This document shows, piece after piece, positions 25,980 to 34,513 of a stretch of 64,000 nt of DNA. A model generated the notes under the pieces. That model did not search any database and was not told the origin of the DNA. It saw nothing but the letters and a program-made list of their open reading frames with translations. The stretch is from Candidatus Poribacteria bacterium (GTDB taxonomy: Bacteria > Abyssobacteria > SURF-5). The DNA is taken from NCBI GenBank assembly GCA_016215705.1, contig JACRIR010000207.1, positions 1 through 64,000 of the forward strand, written 5' to 3'. Numbering within the stretch: the first letter of the stretch is position 1; each line of letters starts with the position of its first letter. The position numbers and the translations under genes are program-made.

Positions 25980-27596
25980 ATGGAATCGTACGATGCCATC
26001 GTCATTGGCGGCGGGCACAATGGCCTCACACTGGCCGCATACCTGCAACGGGCCGGCATGCAGACACTGCTCCTCGAGAGGCGTCACGAATGGGGCAGCG
26101 GCCTCAACACCGAGGAGGTCACGCTTCCGGGCTTTCTCCATAACTTGCACGCGCAATACATGGAATTCATCGATTATATGCCCTTCTACCATGATTTCGG
26201 ATTAGAGAAACTTGGCGCCAAGATGATCTATCCGGTCAACCAGTGCGGCATAACTTTCGCCGACGGCAGGCCGCCGATAATCGTGCACACACCCGACCAT
26301 CTCGATCTTACATATAAGAGCATCGCTCAATACTCGAAGCGCGACGCCGAAGTCTTCTGCGAGCTCAAGCGCAAGACGATGGAAGTCGACCATCTCTTCT
26401 GCACACTCTACTGGAACCCGCCCGTTCCGCCTGCAGAGGAGAGCCTGCGCAGCGGGGACGAGATAACGGCCGCGTTGCTTAAGCATCTGGGCCTCGGCAA
26501 AGAGATTCTGAGCAAATCAGTAAAAGTCGCGGTTGATGAGACATACGAGACTCCCGAACTGCGGATGATGCTCTACCGACAATCGATGGAATGGGGAATA
26601 CCGCCGGAGTGGGAAGCGAGCGGATTCGGATTCATTGTGTCCATTTGCTGGCTGATAGGCATTTGGAAGATGTGCGTCGGCGGCACTCACACGCTCAGTC
26701 ACGCAATGGAAAGCGCATGCAGGCGAGAGGGCGTCGCCATGCGCGAGAACTCGCTTGTGAAACGTATCATCGTCAAGGCCGGGCGCGCAGCGGGTGTAGA
26801 ACTGGCCGATGGAACGAAGTTTGAAGCCCGAAAAGTTGTGGCAAGCAACGCCGATCTCAAGCAGACCTTGCTTGAACTCGCGGGCAGAGAAAACCTGAGC
26901 AGCCAATGGACAAGGCGCACCGAAAACTTCAGGATAGGGCCCGACCATTGTCTTGGCACGACCGCGTTTGCCCTGAAAGAAGCGCCCGACTACAAATCCG
27001 CCAAATGGGACGAGGGCATCAACAAGACCTTCTACACTATCGTCGGTTACGAAACCCCTGACGACGTGGTTAACTACATCCGTGAGGCGACCCACGGCAG
27101 AATACCGGCTCGGCCCGGTTCCGGAACATGGGTAAACTCGCTTTGGGACCCCACACAGGCCCCGCCCGGCAAACATGCGATGACCGGCTGGTTCTTCTTC
27201 CCGAAGGCGAGTGAACTGACTCCAGCCGAATGGGACGAAGTTCGCTCAACCTATAACGAGAAGTTCAGACAACTCTGGCAGCAGTACGCTCCTAATATGA
27301 AACGCGACAACGTGCTTGCCGACGCGCTCTACACCCCTCTCGATATCGAGCGCAAAAACCTGATGCGTGAGGGATGTTTCTCGAACGGATCAATAGCGCC
27401 CGATCAGATGGGCTGGATGAGACCGTTCCCCGAGGCTTCGCAATACAGAACGGAAATCGAGGGGCTCTATCTCTGTGGTCCGTTCACGCATCCGGGCGGC
27501 GGCGTTTTCGCGGCATGCGGATACAACGCATTCAAATCCATCGCGCAGGACTATGATCTGCCAAAACTTTGGGAGCAGACCAACAGGGGATATTGA
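25980..27596 (+). CDS. Phytoene-desaturase-like NAD(P)/FAD oxidoreductase, second paralogue
   Basis: A 538-residue paralogue of the 23600 product. It has AIVIGGGHNGLTLAAYLQRAG from residue 7, GSGLNTEEVTLPGF near 43 and the C-terminal GLYLCGPFTHPGGGVFAACGYNA near 500. In the first motif, GGGHNG replaces GAGHNG. The pair probably arose by old duplication, since similarity is clear mainly at the FAD ends. It precedes a second SCP2-like gene by 35 bp. Substrate unknown. Its Shine-Dalgarno follows a heptamer array. Confidence 0.85.
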   Translation: MESYDAIVIGGGHNGLTLAAYLQRAGMQTLLLERRHEWGSGLNTEEVTLPGFLHNLHAQYMEFIDYMPFYHDFGLEKLGAKMIYPVNQCGITFADGRPPIIVHTPDHLDLTYKSIAQYSKRDAEVFCELKRKTMEVDHLFCTLYWNPPVPPAEESLRSGDEITAALLKHLGLGKEILSKSVKVAVDETYETPELRMMLYRQSMEWGIPPEWEASGFGFIVSICWLIGIWKMCVGGTHTLSHAMESACRREGVAMRENSLVKRIIVKAGRAAGVELADGTKFEARKVVASNADLKQTLLELAGRENLSSQWTRRTENFRIGPDHCLGTTAFALKEAPDYKSAKWDEGINKTFYTIVGYETPDDVVNYIREATHGRIPARPGSGTWVNSLWDPTQAPPGKHAMTGWFFFPKASELTPAEWDEVRSTYNEKFRQLWQQYAPNMKRDNVLADALYTPLDIERKNLMREGCFSNGSIAPDQMGWMRPFPEASQYRTEIEGLYLCGPFTHPGGGVFAACGYNAFKSIAQDYDLPKLWEQTNRGY

Positions 27597-27631
27597 GAGA
27601 CAAAAAACCTGCTTTTCTTAGGAGGTACGGA

Positions 27632-28078
27632 ATGGCTGAGATTTACTCGAAAGAGTGGTACGAAAAACTCAAGGCGCTCGTAAACAGCCGCGACGACATC
27701 ACCGCCCGGGCGCCTCAGGGACAGTGGCGCATATGCATCGAGATCGTCGGAGACCCTAAATCACCCTATGTGACCAAAGGGCAGGCGAAGTACTTCTTCG
27801 TCCTCTTCGACAAGGGGAAATGCCAACAGTATGAGCAGCTATCGGAAACCATGGACGGCAAAGGGCTCGACTTTCGCTTCACAGGCCCGGCCACCGTATT
27901 CGAGGAAGTCGCCGCCGGCGCGCGCGACTTCATCGAGGCCGGACTGCGCGGCGCCATCAAGATACGCGGCGACATGCGAATCTTCATGCAGAACGCGGAG
28001 CTCGCAAAAATCATAGCCGATCTCTATTCCCAACAAATCGACACCGAATGGCCGCAAGGCAAACCGCCCTACGATTGA
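27632..28078 (+). CDS. Small SCP2-like lipid-binding protein
   Basis: 148 residues, soluble, no signal peptide. The C-terminal half has LDFRFTGPATVFEEVAAGARDFIEAGLRGAIKIRGDMRIF, close to the SCP2 pattern of a gating loop followed by a conserved G-x-I-K-x-x-G-D segment. TTTCTTAGGAGGTACGG gives a strong Shine-Dalgarno. It is likely in the same transcript as the flavoprotein upstream. A carrier role for the flavoprotein's hydrophobic substrate is inference. Confidence 0.6.
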   Translation: MAEIYSKEWYEKLKALVNSRDDITARAPQGQWRICIEIVGDPKSPYVTKGQAKYFFVLFDKGKCQQYEQLSETMDGKGLDFRFTGPATVFEEVAAGARDFIEAGLRGAIKIRGDMRIFMQNAELAKIIADLYSQQIDTEWPQGKPPYD

Positions 28079-28517
28079 GAAATCCGAACCCCCAAATTCG
28101 AAGGCGGCTACTTTTTCCCGGGCCTGATAAGGGGCGTGGGATCGCAAGCGAAAGAGATGGCGCTTAATTCGGGGACACCATGCCGCATGGTGTCCCCGAA
28201 TTAAACGAACCAGTGGCTGGCTTCTCAAGCGCGCCTGACAACGTCTGCCGCGTGGTCATAGACCCAAACATAAGCAAGGCAATAGGGTCTCCCTTTCGCC
28301 TCGCACGTTTGCCTTCACCACTCATCATTCCCCATCAATCCGCAATCGTTTGTCTCCAGAGTAGAAATGGCCTTTCCCCGTGACTCCCCGTGGTCAAGAA
28401 ACAGTGAAATTCCGTTTCTTTAGCGAAGCTGGCTGGCGCGATTTGATTCTATCGCGATTCTTTGTATAATATTATCGGAAGGTAAATCCCTTGTTGGTTC
28501 AGGCGGGGATATCGATC
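28079..28517. repeat. Intergenic region with family A palindrome
   Basis: A 439-bp gap. 28164-28204 is a perfect palindrome, TTAATTCGGGGACACC and its complement around ATGCCGCAT. The rest has no convincing gene. TATAAT-like sequence (TATAATATTAT) near 28466 may be the promoter of the decayed toxin-antitoxin pair. Confidence 0.7.
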
Positions 28518-28806
28518 ATGGGTATTAGCGAACTGAGAGAAAAACGCCAAGAAATACTTCGCCTTGTCGCAAAGCACGGCGCGCGGAACATTCGTGTTTT
28601 CGGCTTGGTGGTGCGAGACGAAGCTGGGGATGAGAGCGACATTGATTTCCTTGTCGAGATTGGAACAAGGACGCAGCCTGCTTGACCTTGGCGCCCTGCT
28701 AATGGATTTGAAAGGATTACTGGATCGGGAGGTTGATGTCGTGACTGAGAATGGCATCTACTGGCTCCTTCGCCGCCGGATACTCAAGGAGGCCGTGCCT
28801 CTGTGA
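28518..28806 (+). pseudogene. MntA-type nucleotidyltransferase antitoxin, frameshifted
   Basis: The first frame reads MGISELREKRQEIL through DESDIDFLVEI. The family sequence then continues in a different frame (EQGRSLLDLGALLMDLKGLL and REVDVVTENG). The shift lies at about 28660-28675. The usual active-site GS is GL here (VFGLVVRDEAGDESDID), while the DxD is retained. In intact MntA/HepT systems this protein AMPylates the HepT toxin. Both lesions suggest the gene is dead unless a sequencing error explains the shift. Confidence 0.75.
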
Positions 28807-28964
28807 AGAAAGACCCGCGCGTCTATCTCGCTCACATCCTTGAGTGCGTCGAACAAATCATGGAATTCACCGGTGGTGGCAGGGGCGAATTCTTGCGAGG
28901 GACTCAGATTCAGGACGCTGTTAAGGCCTGGCATTCATCCTCTGGTCTGAACCATGAAACCTGA
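28803..28964 (+). pseudogene. HepT-type toxin fragment
   Basis: A GTG start overlaps the preceding stop (GTGA). About 53 residues, KKDPRVYLAHILECVEQI and then QIQDAVKAWHSS, match the N-terminal part of HepT. The usual Q-D-A-V is followed by foreign residues and a stop, and the catalytic R-x4-6-H region is absent. The FkbM gene starts inside its 3' end. It is most likely a remnant of the toxin half of the pair. Confidence 0.65.
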
Positions 28965-29742
28965 AGACATCAGCGATTACTTACGTCTGAGGAAAAGCAT
29001 AGAGAACCCGTGGGCGCTTGTCCGGCTGAGAAAACGCCGTCAGCCGCGAGAACACGGTGAGTTGTTCGAAGTGCGGTTCAGGGACGGCCGGGTCTTTTGC
29101 TTGCGGCCGGGAACCCGCGACGCACATATATTCAATCGTCTGTTCGTGAGAGACGAATACCAAATCGGAAAGAAGGATAGAACCGGGTTCGAATGCGCAA
29201 TTGACGTCGGCGGGCATATAGGGACATTCTCTTTTATGGTTGCGCCGCGCTCCCGGCGAGTACTGGTGTTCGAGCCGATTTCGGAGCATTTCGGGCTCTT
29301 GAAAAGAAACATGTCGCAATTCCCGCATGTCCAATGCGTAAATGCCGCGGTCACGGACACGAAGAAAGAATTGAAGATATACAAGCCTTGGCCCGGCGGC
29401 AAGTCTCGCTCCGGCGCCCAAACCAGACCCGCAGAAGACAATTTCGAGACGGCGTCCGGCATATCGCTCAAAGACATTTTTGTGGAATATGACGTCGAGC
29501 GGTGCGATCTTCTCAAGCTCGATTGCGAGGGCGCAGAATACGAGATTCTCTTTACCTTGCCGGACTATGTTCTGTCCCGCATTTCGCGCATTGTCATGGA
29601 GTACCATGACGATTCTCCGAAACCCAAGTCCGAATGGACTGTCGAATCGTTGCGCAAATATCTGAAAGAGAAGGGTTTCAGCGTGTTCGCAAGGGCGAGA
29701 AAGCGCAATCGCCTGGTAGGAATTATGGATTGCACGAGATAG
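28954..29742 (+). CDS. FkbM-family methyltransferase
   Basis: A 262-residue SAM-dependent methyltransferase. The SAM-binding motif I is ECAIDVGGHIGTFSFMVAP near residue 79, followed by VLVFEPISEHFGLLKRN. The FkbM signature DLLKLDCEGAEYEIL is near 184. Members O-methylate sugars or other cell-surface or secondary-metabolite hydroxyls. It begins inside the end of the HepT fragment and has no clear partner genes. No strong Shine-Dalgarno is visible, so the start is the most upstream plausible ATG. Confidence 0.85.
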   Translation: MKPEDISDYLRLRKSIENPWALVRLRKRRQPREHGELFEVRFRDGRVFCLRPGTRDAHIFNRLFVRDEYQIGKKDRTGFECAIDVGGHIGTFSFMVAPRSRRVLVFEPISEHFGLLKRNMSQFPHVQCVNAAVTDTKKELKIYKPWPGGKSRSGAQTRPAEDNFETASGISLKDIFVEYDVERCDLLKLDCEGAEYEILFTLPDYVLSRISRIVMEYHDDSPKPKSEWTVESLRKYLKEKGFSVFARARKRNRLVGIMDCTR

Positions 29743-30130
29743 GCGACTAAAGCGCAACCTTCGACCTTGGACCTCTTCCGTCTCGGGGGATTTCCATTCA
29801 GCCTTCGTCGCTTCTCATCCGCGTTCATCGGCGTGCATCGGCGGTTCCAAATGTTTTCTATTGCACGGACGCCCTTCATGCGTCACATTCTTGTCCTCAT
29901 TCAACCAGAAACTCGAAACCAGAGACCCCGCGCGCTTCGCGCGGTGTGCTATAATACCGTTACCGAACAACGGGAGGCTCTGAAAGAGTGCCTGACCGCG
30001 CTTTGGCGCGGCTAATTGCGTAAGAAAGTTGGAGCGAGGGCATGACCCATGACGTCATTCTGAGCGAAGCGAAGAATCTCGCCAAACCCTCAAACTCCAA
30101 ACCGCCAAACCTACTTTCTTAGGGAGGCTC
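29743..30130. repeat. Intergenic repeat region, possible short transcript
   Basis: Contains TCATCCGCGTTCATCGGCGTGCATCGGCGG (about 29817-29847), whose complement recurs at 33452-33482. At 29937-30015 there are a CGCGCGCTTCGCGCGG hairpin, a TATAAT-like box and a CCGCGCTTTGGCGCGG hairpin. A GTCATTCTGAGCGAAGCG element (about 30054) and AAACC heptamers (30085-30113) follow. No gene is supported. Confidence 0.55.
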
Positions 30131-31834
30131 ATGACGGTGTATCGTAAATTCTCAAGAAGAGAAGTTGTAAAGGTCATAAGCGCAAGCGCTCTACTGCCGA
30201 TTCTGTTGGACGGGCAGAGGGAGGGATTTGCGGCTGACCATAATAGCAAGCTTTCAATGAATCCACCGCTGAACGAGAATCATCCAACACATTTTGTGGA
30301 TGACTATATTCCCCGCGCTGACTCGCGTGTCGAACTGAAGAACGGGAGGTTTGTTGACGTCATAAACGGGCGCTATTTCGAGGCTGGAACGACTGTAGTC
30401 GTTGAACGCGGCAAGATTGTCGAAATATGCGGCCCACAGGACCATCCCGGCGCTGTCAAGACGGACTTCAGTATAGACCTCGAGGGCAAAACCGTCATGC
30501 CGGCGCTCTTGAACACACACTGTCATATCGGCATGACATTTCCTTCACGAGTGATGACCTTCCGCGACGTAATGCTCACCCGGCGATACCACGAACAACA
30601 GATAGCCTACAATATGACTGAATGCCTCGCTCATGGCATCACCAACATCCGGGATGTGTGGATTCCAGACCTTCGAACAACCAGATCACTCAAGGAGAAA
30701 ATCTCACGCGGAACAATGCGGGGCCCACGCATTCTGCAATCAGTAGTAGTCGGACCGCCGGGAGGATATTTTACGGGAAACGTCGGCTCAATCGACCGGT
30801 TCATGCAATCTCTCATCAGTTTTCCTTTTGTCGATTATGAGAAAACCGATGCCGGCTCCGTATTGTTTCCTGTCGATGCGACGGAGCAGCAGGTCAGGGA
30901 CGCTGTTGACAGGGCAATGGATGAGCGCGGCGCCGACTGCATAAAAATCGGCGAACAACGCGAGAATATGGTCGATTATAAGCCGACCTTGACAATCATG
31001 ACCAAGAGTCAACTGGCAGCCATCGGAGACCAGGCGCGTAAGCGGGGCCTGAAAAGCACAATTCATCATGTCTCCGTTGAATCGTTTCGTCGCGCTGTAG
31101 AGTGCGGAATATCTTCGCTTGCTCATGCCCCATTCGACGATAAGTTGACCGCGGCCGACATTGAGGCGTTCAACTCATCGGGCTGCTTCATCGAGCCGAC
31201 GGCAACCGTTGCGTATGACTTGTGCTGGAGAATCAAGGGCGACGCGATGTACGACCACCCCCAGATGGTTCGTCTGACCCGATTCAGGGCCGGCAATCTT
31301 TCAAGCCTTGCCGGCGAATATTGGATGCCCGGGTTGAGCCGGAGCGTTATGAGCGCCTCCAACAGAATTGCAGAGGGCAAGCTCAAGAGTATGGGGCTTT
31401 TCGACGTCAGAGATTTCTACAAATATTTTTCTACGGTGATCGCAGACGGCGCTGATAATGTGCGGATGCTCTACGAGAGCGGCGCCGACATGGCTGCCGG
31501 GAATGACGGTGGCGTTCCGATGGGCACTCCCGCTATGATCGGACACGAACTCAGCATGCTGGATTTCAGCATAAACATCGATTCTGACAGTAAGAAGTTC
31601 CGAGGGGCCGACGCCGTTAGAACAGCCACACTAAACAGCGCTCGCGCGCTTGGACTCGACGACCGATTCGGATCCATCGAGGTCAGCAAGATCGCTGACC
31701 TCGCGATAGTCGATGGAGACCCGCTTGAGGACCTTCACGTCATCGGCGCGCGCGTTGCGGCCCTCTTCATGGACGGCAAGCTTGTGATAGACAACTACGG
31801 GCTTCGAGTCGACCACGGAGACGCGGCCGTGTGA
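30131..31834 (+). CDS. Tat-exported amidohydrolase
   Basis: A 567-residue metal-dependent hydrolase of the imidazolonepropionase/dipeptidase-like amidohydrolase group. The N-terminus FSRREVVKVISASALLPILL is a twin-arginine-type signal, so the folded protein should be exported. The metal-binding HxH is NTHCHIG near residue 125. Further ligands are likely in STIHHVSVESF near 314, SLAHAPFDD near 332 and AAGNDGG near 455. NSARALGLDDRFGSIEVSKIADLAIVDGDP is the typical C-terminal beta-sandwich return. The start follows TTAGGGAGGCTC. Substrate unknown. Confidence 0.85.
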   Translation: MTVYRKFSRREVVKVISASALLPILLDGQREGFAADHNSKLSMNPPLNENHPTHFVDDYIPRADSRVELKNGRFVDVINGRYFEAGTTVVVERGKIVEICGPQDHPGAVKTDFSIDLEGKTVMPALLNTHCHIGMTFPSRVMTFRDVMLTRRYHEQQIAYNMTECLAHGITNIRDVWIPDLRTTRSLKEKISRGTMRGPRILQSVVVGPPGGYFTGNVGSIDRFMQSLISFPFVDYEKTDAGSVLFPVDATEQQVRDAVDRAMDERGADCIKIGEQRENMVDYKPTLTIMTKSQLAAIGDQARKRGLKSTIHHVSVESFRRAVECGISSLAHAPFDDKLTAADIEAFNSSGCFIEPTATVAYDLCWRIKGDAMYDHPQMVRLTRFRAGNLSSLAGEYWMPGLSRSVMSASNRIAEGKLKSMGLFDVRDFYKYFSTVIADGADNVRMLYESGADMAAGNDGGVPMGTPAMIGHELSMLDFSINIDSDSKKFRGADAVRTATLNSARALGLDDRFGSIEVSKIADLAIVDGDPLEDLHVIGARVAALFMDGKLVIDNYGLRVDHGDAAV

Positions 31835-31866
31835 GTATTCTGAAGCATTGCATAGCCGCCGCTCCG

Positions 31867-32367
31867 TCACCAGTTGTCTGCGAGCCCGCGCATTTTGGCG
31901 TCGGTGATGAGATATTTCATCACGCCTACGAGGTGGCCCTTTTCCGCCTCTATTATTTCTTGAAGCAGTCTGTTCTGCCCCCAGATATCAGCTATGGCAT
32001 GGTAGTAAAGAAGCGTCGCTTTCTCAAATGAAAACGCCCGCAATAGAGCGTCATCCTTTTTCTTGATTCTGTCGACGTCTTTGAAAGCCCCCTTATCGCC
32101 CATGAAGAACTCCGAGATAGAAGCAGCGGCGAGGTACTGGTATCTCGTGTCAGGTTGCTCGGCCTCGGGTTCCGGAGGAACATTTGCGAGCAGCGACCGG
32201 AACTGGCCCTCGTGGGTTACTTCGTCTTTCGCCAGTATCGAGAAAAGCTCGTTCAGCTCGGCGATTTCCTTGAACCGTTCCGACAACGTTCTGTAGAAAC
32301 CTGCGCCCAATTCCTCGGTCGTGACAGCGAGCTCGATGCTCTTTCTCAGAGTGACCGCATCCAACAT
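31867..32367 (-). CDS. Ferritin-like (rubrerythrin-type) protein
   Basis: A 166-residue four-helix protein. Helix 1 has ELAVTTEELGAGFYRTL with a candidate metal Glu, helix 2 has LAKDEVTHEGQF (E-x2-H pattern), and the later helices have ATLLYYHAIADI and IIEAEKGHLVGVMKYL (E-x2-H). This spacing is that of ferritin-like di-iron proteins. There is no rubredoxin domain. GGGAGGTTTAT precedes the ATG. It is the only minus-strand gene in the first 58 kb, convergent with the amidohydrolase gene and divergent from the selenoprotein gene. Oxidative-stress defence is likely. Confidence 0.75.
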   Translation of the reverse strand: MLDAVTLRKSIELAVTTEELGAGFYRTLSERFKEIAELNELFSILAKDEVTHEGQFRSLLANVPPEPEAEQPDTRYQYLAAASISEFFMGDKGAFKDVDRIKKKDDALLRAFSFEKATLLYYHAIADIWGQNRLLQEIIEAEKGHLVGVMKYLITDAKMRGLADNW

Positions 32368-32533
32368 ATAAACCTCCCATTCCTTTCCGCAAAGACGTTC
32401 CTCGACTGGTCAAATCACCTGCCCCATCGTAACAATAAAAAGCCGCACGGGCAATATCTGCTCCTGACAAGAGCGGAGGAGGCAGTCTCAAAGGAATGCG
32501 AAAATAGCCGGATTTCGTATTTGTTCGCGCCCT

Positions 32534-32562
32534 TTGCTCCCGTGCGGCAAATGAGGTATACT
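32534..32562 (+). promoter_or_regulatory. Possible promoter of the TlpA-like selenoprotein gene
   Basis: TTGCTC at 32534-32539 and TATACT at 32557-32562 with a 17-bp spacer, 110 bp before the start codon. Confidence 0.4.
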
Positions 32563-32672
32563 TTGTAGGCCCTTGTTGGCAGCTTAACTGCATCTCGTTT
32601 CACCGCTTTCATGCGGCCGATGTTTACCGCTGTGGTGGGGGAGAAATACAGCAACTTGAACGTGGGGGAACC

Positions 32673-33239
32673 ATGGAACACAGAATATCGAGAAGAAGGT
32701 CTGCTGTTATTTTGTTATTCATTATCGCGAGTCCAGTGTTTCTGTCGGCTGCATCGTGGTGGCCGCCGAGCATCCTCAGGAGATTTACGGTAAAGCCGCT
32801 GGCTGTCGGCGTGCAGGCGCCGCAGTTCGAGCTTGCGTCAGTCACCGGCGAGAAGGTGTCGCTTGCAGGCTTCAAAGGCAAGCCCATGCTCATCAAGTTC
32901 TGGAGCGCCGGCTGAAACTCATGTTTGCGGGAGTTTCCCGCAGTCGAGCGGACGTCCAATAGGTTTGCCGCAAATGGACTGGTCGTTCTTACAATCAGCG
33001 ACGACACTAACACGGAAAAGCTGAATGAGGTACTGAGCAGGATCAAAACCACCTTGCCGGTTCTCCGCGACAAAGAATCGAAGGTATTCAGCGCCTACCA
33101 CGTCGCTCCTCTTCCGGCGCTGTACCTGCTTGACCGCGAGCAGAAGGTATACAGCGTCTGGATCGGTCCTTCGAAAAAAAGGGAAGCCGAACTCTCGGAA
33201 AGCATCACCGCATTGCTCAATAAACAAACCGCTCCTTAG
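32673..33239 (+). CDS. TlpA-like thioredoxin-fold protein, probable selenoprotein (TGA at 32913 = Sec)
   Basis: Reading through the in-frame TGA at 32913-32915 gives 188 residues of a TlpA/ResA-type thioredoxin. There is an N-terminal membrane or signal segment (SAVILLFIIASPVFLSA), VGVQAPQFELASVTGEKVSL near 47, LIKFWSAG, then U-N-S-C with Sec81 and Cys84 in the place of the normal C-x-x-C, and LREFPAVERT directly after it. GLVVLTISDDTNTEK and the cis-Pro region HVAPLPALYLLD complete the fold. A perfect hairpin begins 10 nt after the TGA. It probably acts outside the cytoplasmic membrane as a thiol/selenol oxidoreductase. The alternative is a nonsense mutation, but homology continues on both sides with no frameshift. 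Confidence 0.85.
32926..32942 (+). promoter_or_regulatory. Candidate bacterial SECIS hairpin of the TlpA-like gene
   Basis: A perfect 7-bp stem, TGCGGGA with TCCCGCA, and a GTT loop beginning 17 nt after the TGA. G is the first loop base. Distance and shape fit bacterial SECIS rules. Confidence 0.72.
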
Positions 33240-33468
33240 TGGGTCGGCCAGATGACGTCCTCGATATTCGACCCGAGCGCCTCTTTTTTTCAAGAGGAGA
33301 TGAGATGAAAATAGTGAGTCTCAAGGAACACTCAGCGCGGCGTAGCCGCAACCAAAATGAAGGAATTCACCACCAAGTCACCAAGAAAAGAAGAAACAAG
33401 GTAACACGGATTTGGGGAAAAGAAGAAGAAGAAACAAAGGAAGTATTCTTAACCGCAGATGCACGCCG
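33240..33468. repeat. Intergenic repeats after the selenoprotein gene
   Basis: Contains a CCTCTT/AAGAGG hairpin (about 33280-33298), CACCAAGTCACCAAGAAAAGAAG (about 33371-33393) and CCGCAGATGCACGCCGATGAAC (33453-33474). These are A-rich dispersed elements. No gene is supported. Confidence 0.5.
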
Positions 33469-33978
33469 ATGAACGCGGATTTGGGAAAGAAGAAGAAAAG
33501 AAAATCACGACACAAATTCACGATTTCGAAACTGAGTAGTACAGAGTTTATCCCAACGCTGGCTATGTGGCATCACAATCAATGGGCCTATCTCAATCCG
33601 GGCGATTCCGTCGAACAACGGATCTCCTCACTCACTTCCGAATGCGGATCGGATGGAATCCCCAAAACATTTGTGGCCGTTTCAGGCAACACACTTCTTG
33701 GCTCCGCTAGTCTCATTCCGCATGATATGGACACGCGAATGGATTTATCTCCCTGGCTCGCTTCTGTTTTTGTAGACCCCGAAAACAGGAAACAAGGCAT
33801 CGGAGCCGCGCTGGTTCAGCATGTGATAAAGGAAGCAGCCAGGCTTGGCTATCAGACCATTTATCTCTTCACCGAGCCTGACACGGAAGTGTTTTACGCC
33901 CGCCTTGGCTGGTCGTTCATGGAAAGAACCGAATATAGAGGTCATCAGGAGGTGATAATGGCCATCGACACCATGTAA
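33469..33978 (+). CDS. GNAT-family N-acetyltransferase
   Basis: Up to 169 residues. The acetyl-CoA-binding motif A is ASVFVDPENRKQGIGAALVQHVIKEA (Q/R-x-x-G-x-G/A type), followed by YLFTEPDTEVFYARLGW and a typical C-terminal strand. The true start is unclear. The only upstream ATG (33469) lies inside a dispersed repeat, and the family-like sequence begins later at about TISKLSSTEFIPTLAMWHHN. The repeat may have replaced the native translation start. Substrate unknown. Confidence 0.75.
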   Translation: MNADLGKKKKRKSRHKFTISKLSSTEFIPTLAMWHHNQWAYLNPGDSVEQRISSLTSECGSDGIPKTFVAVSGNTLLGSASLIPHDMDTRMDLSPWLASVFVDPENRKQGIGAALVQHVIKEAARLGYQTIYLFTEPDTEVFYARLGWSFMERTEYRGHQEVIMAIDTM

Positions 33979-34061
33979 TTTTTTTCTTGCTCTCGTCCTC
34001 CCCATTCGGTCTCGCCCGTGGTATAATTCTTCCAAGCATAGTGGTTGAAGAAGATCGGCCA

Positions 34062-34241
34062 ATGTGTTACCGCCCCTTTAATGAATTTTCGAGTGTCGAG
34101 CGCTGTCGCATCATTTCGAACGCCGACGGAGTATTCTTACTGCCCTCTCTTGAAATCGTGAATCTGCGTCGTGATTTCTTGGGTGAGGACTACGCATGCA
34201 GGCTGCCGGAGCGTAATGGATTACTCCCCCTGCAGGCATGA
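34062..34241 (+). CDS. Hypothetical small protein
   Basis: A 59-residue ORF, MCYRPFNEFSSVERCR through ERNGLLPLQA. A TATAAT-like box (34022-34027) lies 35 bp upstream and a weak AGAAG before the ATG. No family is recognised. It could be a chance ORF in the 535-bp gap 33979-34513. A half copy of the GGGGACAC palindrome (34256-34280) and a GTAGGGGTGCG half element (about 34300) fill the rest. Confidence 0.25.
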   Translation: MCYRPFNEFSSVERCRIISNADGVFLLPSLEIVNLRRDFLGEDYACRLPERNGLLPLQA

Positions 34242-34513
34242 ATGAAGAGAATCGGTACACGATTCGACATCGTGTCCCCGATCTTCCGAGGCGCCTTGTA
34301 GGGGTGCGATTCAACCCGATTCGCGCAGTTTGGCTGCTGCCGTGTTACACCGTAAATCCTGGCATAGATTATGCGAAAAGGAACACCTGCTCAGATTCAC
34401 CCCGTCCAAGTAATGTGAGCGGGTTCCAGGATAACGAGATCAACTACTGACTTCCTAAGAGATCAGAACATTGGAAATGTGAGTTTTCTCGCCTGGAAAT
34501 GGGGAGAAAAGCA

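Noticed and set aside
28803-28964. Functional HepT toxin
   Set aside because: The catalytic part is missing and the neighbouring antitoxin is frameshifted.
32925-33239. Separate thioredoxin-like ORF starting at a TTG
   Set aside because: It is the continuation of the 32673 gene across the Sec codon; alone it would lack the N-terminal half of the thioredoxin fold.
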